NCBI GenBank assembly: GCA_963565915.1
Contig: OY751489.1
Location: 2,852,001 to 2,916,000, forward strand
Source of the DNA: Entoloma clypeatum
Lineage: Eukaryota; Basidiomycota; Agaricomycetes; Agaricales; Entolomataceae
Reading direction: 5' to 3'
DNA: 64,000 nt
Shown here: positions 45,121-55,470 of the stretch, piece by piece
Layout: every line of letters starts with the position of its first letter
Position numbering within the stretch: the stretch's first letter is position 1
The notes under the pieces: generated by a model
Database searches by the model: none
What the model was told of the DNA's origin: nothing
The model's input: the letters and a program-made list of their open reading frames with translations, nothing else
Translations under genes and position numbers: made by a program

Positions 45121-45583
45121 ATTTTTTTTTTTTTTTTTTTTTTTTGTCAAATTTATTGTGCTAGGGAGCTAAGTTCCCATGGTACACATTACATGCAGAC
45201 AGGTAGTTAAGAGAGTGAGTGAGTCACGACGGTGTGCTAAGTCAATGCACAACCTGCACTGGCATGCTTGATGGAGAGGACTACAAGAGCCATGGAATAC
45301 CATGTCCCCCCACTGACAGGACAGCGGAGAATGAACAGGTTGGCATATCCTCCACCGTTTTAGGCCGCGCTCCCCTGTTAACTCCTGAGAGAAAGATGCT
45401 GGGGTTTGAGTGGATGACATGTCTGTCATGTTGGCTACAGGCCCGCGGAGCGGGAGGGGTAAAGGTGGGCTTGATGGGTGCCTACCAGGCTAGGGGGAGG
45501 GGGTTAGAGGGTATAAGGCGGTAGGTAAGGTTGGGGGCCAGGGAGGGGGGGGGGGGGGGTTTGAGAGTCTGCTATTGGCGTGT

Positions 45584-48500
45584 TCAGGGCATTTGTGGGG
45601 GGGGGGTAGTGAAGCGGTTGGAAGACTGGATGAAGTTGAGAATTGGCTTAAGTGCGGTGGGGTCGGAGAGGAGGAAGGGAATGGACTCAGCTTTTTGTCT
45701 CAGTTTGCAGTGTAGAATATGACGCTCTTGTTGGTAATGTGGGCATATGATGAGGAAGTGGCGGACAGTCTCTGGGGTGATCCCTCGGCAGTGTGGGCAG
45801 GAAGGGGTTTCGGAGCGGCGAATTCGGAACAGATGTTGGTTGAGTGGCGAGTGGCCTGTGCAGAGTTGGGTGATGGTCAATAGATGGAGATACAGGCCTC
45901 TTGATGGAGGTTTTCAGCTGCCTCGAGTGCTTGGGTTTTGTTGTTGGGTACGTGTGTTGAGAATGAGGGGGTGTAGTTGGGCCAGCGCCGGGTTGATGAG
46001 ATCTGCTCGATTGCTGACAGGTCGAAGTCGATGCCGTCAAGAAGATTGTGTAGCGGGGAGCGGTGTCTGCGGACATATCTCCTGGCTGCTCTGTGGGTAG
46101 GGAGGTGGAGGGGGTGAGAGGTTGGGAGTGAGGCGAGGCGGAGTGTAGCGCGGTGGAGGATCTTGTCGAAGAGGAGGTCTATTGGGAGAAGGTTAGCGTG
46201 TGCATCAAGTGTGTCACCTGCAGTAGTGCAGAGGGCTCCCGTGACAAGTTTGGCAGCTTTGCATTGGACGGGGGTTAGCTTGTCAACGACGGCGACCGAG
46301 CCGAGGTGTTTCTTGCCGGAGGGGGAGGGTCTGACGTTGGTGTATGTGAAGGCGGGGACGGCCACTGTGTTGTACAGTTGGCGGACTCGGTGGGCAGGCA
46401 TTCCACCTGAGACTTTGGAAAGGCGGGAAACCTGGTTTGTCCACCAGATTGCGTTGGCGGTTACTTTGTGGTGGTGGGCATTCCAGCGTAGTTTTGAGTC
46501 GAAGATGACACCGAGGTACTTGTATGTAGGGACGGTCTTGACGGTTTGTGATGTGGACGTGCCGTCGGGGTTGGGTCTGGAGAGGGTCAGGTCAGTGGGT
46601 GTTACATCGTGATGAGTACGAGGATAGTTCATGAGGGCGAGCTTGGACAGTTTGAACAGAGAGTTATGTGAGGTTGACCAGTCGAACCCTCTGTTTGGGC
46701 GTTCCATCATGTCTTTGATCATGGTGTGTGTATCTTCGAGTGTGTCTGCGACCACGAGGACCATGGAGTCGTTGACAGAGCCTAGGGATGTTTTGTTTTT
46801 GCGAGTGGCTACTTGGATAAGTGGGGCATTGTAGAACACGTAGAAGAGCATGGAGAGCAGGCAGCCCTGGGTGGTACCGTTGGTTACATCTATGGGTGTG
46901 GAGGTGTAGTCGTCAAACTTGAGACAGGTTTTTTCTGCCAGTGAGCATTCGGTCAGCGAGATCGGTGTAGCATCTTGGTACTCCTCGGGCCCTCATGTTA
47001 TGGATGAGCTGGTCTTTGACAGTGTTTGGGAAGGCTCCTTGGACATCAAGGAAGAGGGCTGCTGTGACCTTACCTGCCCTCCAGGCGTCTTTGACTTTAT
47101 GAGCAAGGGAGTGCATGGCATCTGTTGTGCAGCGTCCTGGTCTGCCTCCGAACTGGCCTGGTGGGAGCATGTCATTGCGTTCGGCTAAGTGCGAGAGGTC
47201 AGCAGCAACTAAGGTGGAGAGGAGCTTGCCAATGGTGTCTAGAAAACCGATTGGGCGGTAGGCCTTGGCGACTGAGTAGGACGGTTTGTCTGTCTTGCGT
47301 AGTACTAGCGTGGTTGAGAGAAGCCACTGCCTGTGATAGACATTGAGCTTGAGGACTGCCCTGTAGATGTAGAAGAGGTGGTCAATCAGGGTGTCCGCGC
47401 TATGTATGAGAACGGAATTTGGGATGCCGTCTGGGCCTGGGGCTTTGTGGGGCTTCAGGAGTTTGATTGTCGCTCAGATGCGGCGTCAGGAGAAGAAGGA
47501 ATGCTGGGAAGCGGGGGGGGGGGGGGGGGGGGGTAGATCATGTTTGGGGGGACTGAAGAGTGGGGTGGGGGCGGGGGGAAGAATGATGCGGCCAGGGTTT
47601 GGGCCTTCTCGTCATTGGACTGGGCATCAGGGGAGGAGCCGTCTGTGGATGTTTTGAGGGTTGGTATGCAGGCACTGGAGAGGTCGGAGGGGGCGTCTGT
47701 GACATATTTGTTAGCTGTGTATATTTGTTGGGGGGAGATGTTCTCGAGCCAGGCAGTCCAGTGGGTGGTCGCCACTTCGTCTATTGCCTTGGTGAGTTCC
47801 CAGGCGATCTCTTTATATTCCTTGATGGTGGGATGGTCGGTGATGTCTCGGAATTGGTGGGCTTGGTAGCTGAGCTTGTTCTTCTGTTTCTTGAGGTCCG
47901 AGAGTTCCTTGGTCCACCAGCGTTTCGAGAAGGGGCACAGTTTCTTCATCGGAGCATGGATTGCAATGGTATCTTGGATTATTGTGGTTAGGTCGTCCAC
48001 TTTCTTGTTGAATTCGGCTTCGGAGGTGATGAGGGAGGCTGGGGAGTTGCGGTCGAGACGGGCCTTCAGTGTGGCGTTGAATTCTTCGTAGTCTATCGAT
48101 TTAAAGTCGCAGGAGGGGGCAGAGGAGGACCTGGGGATTGGGAGCTCAATGGTCATGACGATTGGGAGGTGGTCTGCATTCGGGGGGCGGATGTAGGGGT
48201 TTGTAGTGCAGGTGAGGATGGGGTTTTGGTCGTGGTGGGCGATCCAGATGTTATCTGGCCTGGTCCAGTTGTGAGCTGCCGTTTCGTAGGTGGGGATCCC
48301 TGGTGGGAGTGCGAGGTCCATGTCGTGGGCATGGAGGAGATCAAGGAGGGGGGTAATTGCGTCTTTGGGGGAGTTGAGATGGTGGTTGTCGTTGGCCTCC
48401 CAGAGTGGGTGGTGGCGGTTGAAGTCGCCGAGCCACAGCATGTGGTCGTATGGGGACGGGCATGCGGTCTGGATATGAGCGTCGAGGTACTCGCGCAATG

Positions 48501-48801
48501 TGGTGATGCTGCCATTGTGGTTGCAGTCGTTGTAGACATTGAAGAGGGAGAGGAAGCCAAATTTGCCTTTAAAGCGGAGGGCGGTGATGTTGGCGCTAGG
48601 TATATCAAGCTGTGTGTAGGAGTTGGTGCTGATGTTGGTGTTGACCATGATTAGTGAGCGTGAGCGGGGTGAGTTGTCATTGAGGTGGGAGGAGGGGTAG
48701 AGAATGCGCCAGTAGGGTGAGCCTCTCGCATTGTTGAGGCCGTCGAGCCACGGTTCTTGGATTGCGATAACGTCCCAGTCTGCAGGGTTAGCGGTGTTCA
48801 A
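45584..48801 (-). pseudogene. LINE ORF2: AP endonuclease, reverse transcriptase, C-terminal zinc motif
   Basis: Endonuclease: AIQEPWLDG (Glu), WLGDFNRHHPLW (Asp/Asn), NADHLPIVM (Asp/His). RT: KAPGPDGIPNSV-like start, LPPGQFGGRPGRCTTDAM, ALFLDVQGAFPNTVKD (first catalytic Asp), a frameshift near 46913, GTTQGCLLSMLFYVFYN, then SVNDSMVLVVADTLED where FVDD/YADD is expected. The first Asp of that pair is Asn (GAC to AAC). The thumb has KYLGVIFDSKLRW. The C-terminal part, after another frameshift near 45880, shows LCTGHSPLNQHLFRI and CPHCRGITPETVRHFLIICP. An RNase H between them is not seen. The enzyme is inactive. Confidence 0.85.
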
Positions 48802-48881
48802 GATGTATTGCTGGGCATATTTGGACTTGTGGGTGTTTTGCTGCCATATGCGTAGTTCGGTCGGAGATTTAGAGGGTCATT

Positions 48882-50670
48882 CTAACATGTGGGGGAGGGA
48901 GGGGGGCGACCGTGCGGGGATTGGGGAGGGGGAGGGCCGTTGATAGGGGCTACATAGGCATCCAGGGTTTGCTGGCGGTGTCGGTTTACCTGGGTCCAAC
49001 CATTGGGTTGAGGTTGTTGGGGGCGGTGGTCTAGGCGTGGTCTGTGAGTCGGGGGAGAAGTGGAGAGTTTTGGGGGCGCGAACGCCCACGTCCAGGGTTC
49101 GCCCATTGGGAAGTAGGGCATGGCGTTCTCGGGGTATCTGCTGTCCAAGTCAGAGCATTTGGCGCAGAAGGTGGGGCAATCCCTGAAGTAGCTTGTGTGG
49201 TGGAGCGATGGTCCACAGGAGATGCAGCGGGGGGGTTGCGATGGGGGGCATTCGGCTGTGGGGTGGGCTTCGCTCGCGCAGTGGGCGCATGTTTCAACGT
49301 TGGGGCATGAGGTGCGGATGTGGCCATATTGCTGGCACTTGTTGCAGCATGTGGGTTCCCATAGGTCTTTGGTTACTGTTATGACATGGCCGACGAAGGT
49401 CTTCTTGGTGAGGAGGTGGTTGGCAGATTTGGCTGAGGAGCATAGGACTTTAAGGGAGGCTGCTGTTTGTTTGGGGCTGCAGCGGTCGGGGCGCTTGATC
49501 CAGGAGGCTGAGGTGATGGAGCCGGGGTGGAGGTCGTTGTCCTGTTCGATTTCGGTTAAGTGGTGGTGGTCAGATGGGTCAAATTCTCCTGTGCAGGGGA
49601 TGAATTTCAAGATGAGGTTAAACATCCTTAATTTGATGTTGGTGGATGGGCCGAAGTGGTCCGAGAGAAGGGAAGAGGTGGGTTCACTGGTGTAGGTTTT
49701 GAAGCATTCGGCTGAGGAGGGGGAGTTGAGGTCGAGGAGGTAGGCGCTGCATTTGAGGATCTGGATGCCTCTGATCACGGTTTTGGTCTTCTGGGAGTCT
49801 GTGAAGGCATCACCAAGTTCGTCGAGTTTCTGGAGGTCGACATTGATGTCATTGCGGATCTTGGTTATGGTGCCGGGCGAGGGGTTCTTGGGGGTTGGGT
49901 CAGATTTGGGGTCTATCTGGACTAGAATCGAGCGAGATGCCACAAGGAGGCGCTGTTGGATCCTGGTTTGGTCATTGGAGGCTTCCAGGTTGAAGGCTCT
50001 CAGGATGGCTGGGGGCTGGGAGTTGGGGGGGGTGGCAAGGGGGGTCGTGGGCCTGAGGAGGGGGAGGGGGTGAGTGTCAGCAGCGGTGGCAAGTTTCGTG
50101 GCGATGTTGTTGAGATTGGCAGTGGTGGTGGAGTGTTGGGTTGCTGTTTCCTTGAGATCGAGGGAAGTCGCGGCTTGTTGGGTGGCATTTGCATCGAGGA
50201 AGGTCTTCGCGGCGAGGAGATCGTTGTTGGTATTGGAGATGAGGGAGGTGACCTTGTCGGCAACGGCTGTGGCTAAGAAGGACGAGAGGGTGTCAGTGAT
50301 GTCATCTTTGAGGAGGAGGGCAACCCCTCGTATGGCGGCCGCGGCATCAGTTGGGATCTTTGGGAGTAGGGCAGCGGTGAGGAGTATCCTGACAAGTTTT
50401 GATCAATTGTAAGATTTGGCCGCGAGGATCCAACCCTTGGAGTCAAACCATTTGCGGGTGTCTTGGCTGCTGTTGATCGTCCCGTGGGTGCGTTTCTGGG
50501 TGGCATTCGGGGTCCCGGCCCTTTGGGACAGGTTTTTCGGGGAAATCGACATGGGGGCGAGTGCCCTTGGGGGTTGGGTGGGGTTGGCGATGTGGGCAGG
50601 TGGGTGGGGATAGGTTCGGTTTGGATGTGGGCTGTGGGGAGGAGGAGGAGTTCAGGTCGGGGGTTGAGTG
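48882..50670 (-). pseudogene. LINE ORF1 (gag-like, CCHC)
   Basis: Proline-rich start (from ATG near 50675, MSHSTPDLNSSSS), a frame change near 50445 and a stop near 50405, then a helical region (LLAAKTFLDANATQQAATSL). The well-preserved C-terminal half 48882-49943 has HLTEIEQDNDLHPGSITSA and CCNKCQQYGHIRTSC, CAHCASEAHPTAEC, CISCGPSLHHTSYFRDC, three Cys/His knuckles as in R1/Tad ORF1 proteins. It ends in a Pro/Gln-rich tail. Confidence 0.8.
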
Positions 50671-50692
50671 GCTCAACTATTACTGGTAGCAC

Positions 50693-51665
50693 CAGGACCC
50701 CGTAAGAGGTCGTGGTGGTAGCAGATCAAGGAGCAGTCCATAACCATATTTGGCAAAGCCTGGATTGGGAGCTGCCTATCAGGTGCGCTATCCATAGCGG
50801 AGGAGGCGAAATGGGCCTTCTCCTTGCCTTTCCAGGCTCCTTTGCCTTTGGTTTTTCCAGCAGAGGTACCACATCCCTTGCCTTTGTAAGGCTTGGAGTG
50901 CTTGTGCAAATACTGCTGGTTAGCAGCCGGTCCTTCTGAAGATCCCTGAGAGGGTCCAGCATGAGACTGGTACTTCAGGGGGTTTGGATGAGCGTGTTTT
51001 ACCACAGAAAGCTTATTTGCATGAGCTTGTCCTTGGGACTGTGGGGCATGTGGGTTTTTTCGGAAGTATTCAGAGCGAATTTGCTTGATTACCTTCCTGA
51101 TCTCAAGTAAAGCGGCAGTATCAGCGCTGGGTGCAACATAGTGCACTGCATCAAAAAGGATGCTTTGAACCAATCCATCATACCCCTGAGGGAGTCCATT
51201 CAAGATCATCATGATCCGGACAAACTTGGGAATATTAACGTGATTGTTCTCGAGTTGTTGGCAAAGGGTAATGCCAGATAAAGGATTTGACGGAGATAAA
51301 GAAGTGCGGAGGAGTTGCTGAAAGTCAGCAAAGATGGTGGACAGGCCGACCGTAGACAACTTGGTGGCGATCAAGTCCCACATCTGTTTGGAAGTTTTAG
51401 CTTCCTTGATGTGATGGACCAAAGAGTCTGAAATGGACATCTGGATTAGGCCTTGAGCCTGATTGTCCTGATTGTGCCAAGTATTGAGCTTCTCTTGGAA
51501 GTCAGCGTCTTTCATATCAGCCGGGATTTTCTTATCACTGGTGACAATCCTCCACACTTTAGCAGCCTTCAGGTAGGCACTCATCTTCTCTTGATAAATG
51601 GAGAAGTTTGTGGTGGTAAGTTTGGGAACAGAAGAAGCAAGGTCGAGCTTGGTGTTTGAAGACAT
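50693..51665 (-). pseudogene. Copia-C gag, N-terminal part
   Basis: ATG 51663-51665 starts MSSNTKLDLASSVPKLTTTN. It has the copia gag core FSIYQEKMSAYLKAAKVWRI, LIQMSISDSLVHHIKEAKTS, MWDLIATKLSTVG and MILNGLPQGYDGLVQSILFD (UBN2-type). The basic tail KPYKGKGCGTSAGKTKGKG replaces a zinc knuckle. Interrupted by the LINE near 50692. Confidence 0.88.
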
Positions 51666-51760
51666 GATGATGCTGTGAAACATAAATAGAATTAGCATAT
51701 GAAATATTGAAAAAGCGCATCAGAAAAACAATAAAGAAATGAGCTGCCTGTCATCGATCA

Positions 51761-52573
51761 TCATTCTTCGGTTACCACCTGGTCAAGTGGTAGCATGTGA
51801 AATGCCATCACTATTTCTACCCAAGTGTCATGTGCTTCTTGATTGGCATGACACCCACAAGTGCAATTTCTGCCTTGAATTGGCGGCATGACTTCATCAC
51901 CTCTATTTGCAGCCTCAATTAATGAGTCTGTATCCAGCAACCAAACTTGTCAGGTCGGAGGTGATAGAGGGGGTGCTCCGTATGCCTCAGGGATGGTCCC
52001 ATCACTGACATAAACTGGAGGAGAATTGTTTGGATTCCCATCTTGGGTAGTGACCAGGGCAGGGCCATCAGTCTGGTGAAAATGCGGTCTGTGGTTCTGT
52101 GCTCGAGCCTGTGCTCCTGTGTCACATATTCTACATGAGTAATCAAACGTAGCATTGTTTACACAATGTCGTGGGCAGTGTTGACTATCGACAATGAGTT
52201 GCCGACATCTGCCACAACAAGCAAGTTCCCGACCAGCTCCGTCTGTTCCAAAGGAATGAGATGCCTGAGCCAGTGGGTTGTTGTCTGCTGATCCTCATGT
52301 TGCAATCACTAGGATCGGAACTCTCTCAAGCCATTGATCTAGAATGTTCCAACAAATGGTACATTCTATTCCTCGAACACTCTGTGGCTCGTCATTGACG
52401 TTGCCATCGTGCTCAATGTATACGATGCTGAGAAGCCCAGTCTCCAGGCTAGTATACAAAGTGGTTGCTGCCAATAGTAGTGCAAGAGCTATGATACTGA
52501 CTGCATGCGGCGCTAGGGCCGGGGCCCATAACCTAATGAAGTAACCGATGTAGACTGCCCAAAGGGCGCTCAA
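51761..52573 (-). pseudogene. Cys-rich reading frame in the copia-C leader, upstream of gag
   Basis: A single frame of about 270 codons runs from inside the 5' LTR across the primer site to TGA 51761-51763, 96 nt before the gag ATG. Only two TGA codons break it (52295-52297, AT*GSAD; 51950-51952, PPT*QVW). It has a hydrophobic segment (SIIALALLLAATTLYTSL) and the Cys/His pairs ECTIC, CCGRCRQ, HCPRHC, SCRIC and CTCGCH, the spacing of a multi-site zinc-binding or RING-like fold. No in-frame ATG was found in the present s copy; translation would need splicing or a lost start. Ty1/copia leaders are normally short and non-coding, so this looks captured. Domain identity is unproved. Confidence 0.55.
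52519..52533 (-). promoter_or_regulatory. Copia-C primer-binding site
   Basis: GGTTATGGGCCCCGG on the minus strand, three bases from the 5' LTR. It is identical to the copia-A site and complementary to the anticodon arm of initiator tRNA-Met with one mismatch or wobble. Confidence 0.7.
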
Positions 52574-52770
52574 GCATCAGTGCATTCGATTTCTCTCTAG
52601 AGAGCTCAAGAGAGTCAGAAGTATCAGATAGAACTAAAGTAGCTGGAGAAACATGAAACAGTACATGAAAGCGGATGATTTCTCAATCCCAAAAGGTGTT
52701 CTCAGTAGTGAATACTGGATTGGGTGGTACCGAACAGAAGACATGCCAGCTGACAGCATCTTACCATATT
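52537..52770 (-). repeat. Copia-C 5' LTR, recognisable inner part
   Basis: TGAAGTAACCGATGTAGACTG matches the other LTR start with a few changes, and similarity fades after about 100 bp. The outer end (expected ...TTCAACA then CTTAA) was not found; a MITE sits at 52771. Confidence 0.55.
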
Positions 52771-53038
52771 TAGTGTTTCAAGGTCCAGTCTCAAAGACCA
52801 CAAAGAAGACTGAGACCAGACTGAACCAGGGGGTGGTCCTGGTTCATCTTTTCAAAAATACAAAGACCACCCCCCCTGGTTCTATGCAGTTCATAGGTTT
52901 AAACCGGTTTTTTGGCCAAAAAACCGGTTTAAACTGGTCCTGGTCTTAGTTTTTCAAAGAGACCACTCACCTGGTCTTGGTCTCTGGTCTCAAAAATTTT
53001 GGGCAAACAACCGGACCAGACTGGACCTTGAAACACTA
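52771..53038. mobile_element. 268-bp hAT-like fold-back MITE with 8-bp duplication
   Basis: TAGTGTTTCAAGGTCCAGTC at both ends in inverted orientation, flanked by ACCATATT (52763-52770 and 53039-53046). The whole element folds on itself, with a perfect 38-bp palindrome at 52897-52934. Related to the 41074 MITE and the 15993-30924 termini. Confidence 0.9.
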
Positions 53039-53199
53039 ACCATATTTAGGCAGCTCTGATCACTATTGTGTTTAGAACGATCTCGAGGATAAAATAACGC
53101 CAGAGTGTCATTGTTGGTACATGTAGCAGAGAAGGGTACACATAACAGGATGGAAATACAAGAAGCATTATCAGTAGGCATCATTATCAAGACCACTTA

Positions 53200-54818
53200 C
53201 AGTGCCTCACAAAACTGATTCAATGTTTGCTACTTTGTGAATACCTTCAAAATAACTTTGCAAATAATGCCAATCAAAAGAAGGTATTGGTACCTGGTTA
53301 AAAGCCCTGCTTCAGGACTCTCGGAATCTGCAATAATTATGTAATTCCCATAAAAAATGATCAATATATGATCAAATTACTCCAGGGACTCATTGAATCA
53401 GTTTTGTGAGTATGTACAATAAATACAGTATTTTATACTTTAGTACTTGGTATTACCCCCCTTAGCTTTGATTACTGCCTCTACCCTTCTTGGCATACTT
53501 TCTATCAGGTTTTGACACACTTCTGGCTCTATATTATTCCACACCTCTGCTGCTCTGTCCCAAATCTCCCAGACTCCCTTGGGTGGTGTTGGATATTCAT
53601 TCAACTTCCTTTTAATATGAACCCAGAGGTGTTCAATAGGATTGAGGTCTGGGAACTGTGCAGGCCAATCCAGCAGAGCAATATTCTTGCTGTCCATCCA
53701 TTTTTTGGCCTTCTTGGAGGTGTGCTTGGGGTCATTGTCCTGCTGAAAAATAATCTCCTCTTCAGAGATTCCACTCTCCTCCATGCTGGGCAGCAAATTG
53801 TCCTCCAAAATGGACACATACTGATCAGCATCCATCCTCCCCTCAACCTCTGCAAGTCTCCCCACACCTTCCCAACCCATACAACCCCAAACCATAATAT
53901 TTCCTCCCCCAAACTTGACTGTGCCCTGAACCTCTCTTTCAATAAGCCCCTCACCCTTCTTTTTCCAGACCCATTCCTTGCCATCTGACCCAAACCTGTT
54001 GATTTTGGTCTCATCTGACCAAATGACCCTCTTCCAGTCCTCCACTGTCCATTCCCTGTGCTTCATAGCAAATGCCAACCGCCTCTTCCGATGTATGGCC
54101 TTTAAGAAAGGTCTTTTTTTCTTTGTTACAGCCTTGAATTCATGTTTTCTGAGAACCCTTCTCACAGTTTCTGGGGAGACAGGATTGGAGATGACAGTGT
54201 TGATGTGTTTGGTAGCCTGCATAGCATTGGAGGCTCTCCCTGAGGTGATTTGTGAAAGTATGTTTTGTGTGTTGGTGGGAGAAAGCTTGGATGGACGACC
54301 ACCAGAAGAGAGATTGTGATGAAGAAGAAGATTTTGAAGCACTCTGGAGACAGTTGGTTGGCTGACACCCAGGTTAGAGGCAATATGACGAGTGGAGTGA
54401 CCATTGGAGGCCAGAGAAAGAATGTTTTCCTTGTGGGAAGAGGAGATAGGGCGCATGATTAATTATGGAGGCTGTTGAGGTTGGATTCTTCTTATACAAC
54501 TTTCCTTGACAACCCATCAGGGTTCTATTCAAGTTCCATCAGTAAGTCATGACAACTGGTTACCATACAACCAGTGAAACATGTGATTCTGATAATTGCC
54601 ATAGGTACTCACAAAACTGATTCAATGAGTTGCTGATTTAATTTAATCATATCTCCATGGATTCTGATCTAAATCATATGATTCCTTTATATTCTGAAAG
54701 CCCTGAAGTAGGGCTTTCAATTATATACCAAAGGTTTAATTCAATTGGTATTCTTTGCAGAGTTATCTTGAAGGTATTCAAAAAGCAACAAACATTGAAT
54801 CAGTTTTGTGAGGCACTG
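53200..54818 (-). mobile_element. Full-length Tc1-like element in the DUF6532-like gene
   Basis: 1,619 bp, same family and same length as 27755-29373, nearly identical. TA on both sides (53198-53199 and 54819-54820). It removes the last nine codons of the host gene from their frame. Confidence 0.93.
53440..54456 (-). CDS. Tc1-family transposase, full-length copy 2
   Basis: 338 aa from ATG 54456. It differs from the 27995 copy at about four residues. Ser becomes Phe in PAQFPDLNPIEHLW, next to the catalytic Glu, in a motif that is nearly invariant in Tc1 proteins, so activity may be reduced. HTH motif SQPTVSRVLQ, SDETKI and QQDNDPKHT are intact, DD34E spacing. Confidence 0.92.
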   Translation of the reverse strand: MRPISSSHKENILSLASNGHSTRHIASNLGVSQPTVSRVLQNLLLHHNLSSGGRPSKLSPTNTQNILSQITSGRASNAMQATKHINTVISNPVSPETVRRVLRKHEFKAVTKKKRPFLKAIHRKRRLAFAMKHREWTVEDWKRVIWSDETKINRFGSDGKEWVWKKKGEGLIEREVQGTVKFGGGNIMVWGCMGWEGVGRLAEVEGRMDADQYVSILEDNLLPSMEESGISEEEIIFQQDNDPKHTSKKAKKWMDSKNIALLDWPAQFPDLNPIEHLWVHIKRKLNEYPTPPKGVWEIWDRAAEVWNNIEPEVCQNLIESMPRRVEAVIKAKGGNTKY

Positions 54819-55109
54819 TAGAATGTCAGCCTCAAATTCATCTTCTCCCTCGGCGTCGGCATCATCATCATCATCATAATTGGCATCGGCATCAGTTTCC
54901 ATGTTCATCATGGCTGGATTCATGGTGTTAATTCTCCAAGGATTGTGAATTGTGAGATCAGAAAGAGAGGGTGCGAGGATCATCAAATCTCCTAAGTCTG
55001 GGAAAAGTTGGTTATCGGAGCTGGGGATGGCCAGCTCTGAACCAATGGGGAGTTGATAATGATGGAGGGCTTGCATCGGATCACTCGAGTTGTACTCCAG
55101 TCCCAAGAG

Positions 55110-55470
55110 TGTTATGCTTGACAAACCATTCCAAGGTTCGGGCAGAGTATGCAGGAAAGTGGAAAGGCGAAGAGCAATGTGATTGCTAAATCTAAGGAAT
55201 GTAGCTATGATACATGAGGTTTATATAGTACTGACTATGAGCAGTAGCGAATGAGTCAGTACTGTGGAAGGCAGTGCACATGAGTAATGCAACTGCGGAC
55301 TGAGTAATACTACTGCGGAGCTGAGTAAGGCTACTACTGTGGACTGAGTCAGACTGGGAATCTAAGGAGACAAAAATAGGTATTAGACATAGTGTATTCG
55401 TAAGAGGGTGCCAAGTCGGGATGATAAGTAAAAGAGATGATGTGGTCCGCATACCGTAGAGTCTGTAACA
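55110..55470 (-). repeat. Solo LTR of the gypsy family
   Basis: 361 bp, TGTTATGC ... TCTGTAACA, flanked by AAGAG (55105-55109 and 55471-55475). It has the same TATA box and TTGCTAAATCT motif as the LTRs at 33986 and 40169. A single LTR with its own target duplication is the scar of LTR-LTR recombination. It sits in coding sequence of the DUF6532-like gene. Confidence 0.93.

Larger units (their letters stand above)
45122..50692 (-). mobile_element. LINE (non-LTR retrotransposon), nearly full length, in copia-C gag
   Basis: Minus-strand order: ORF1 with CCHC knuckles, ORF2 with AP endonuclease, RT and a C-terminal zinc motif, 3' UTR ending AATAAATTTGAC and a poly(A) of about 24 (T-run 45122-45145). 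The domain order and the VQGAFPNTV motif suggest the fungal Tad1 clade. The 5' edge, near 50690, is judged from the loss of copia gag similarity. TACGG occurs at both edges, but a clear target duplication was not seen. Confidence 0.8.
33960..52770 (-). mobile_element. Copia-C: Ty1/copia element with gypsy, MITE and LINE insertions
   Basis: Minus-strand order from right: 5' LTR (starts 52537), primer site, long leader frame, gag, protease, integrase, RT, RNase H, polypurine tract, 3' LTR (33960-33985 plus 40539-40804). The 3' LTR contains the whole gypsy element, RNase H contains a MITE (41074-41378) and gag contains a LINE (about 45122-50692). The RT lacks its catalytic segment. The two LTRs match clearly over only about 100 bp, so the right outer boundary is uncertain. 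Confidence 0.85.

Noticed and set aside
47500..47600. Glycine-rich plus-strand ORFs
   Set aside because: They are shadows of a proline-rich, homopolymer-containing stretch in the LINE ORF2.
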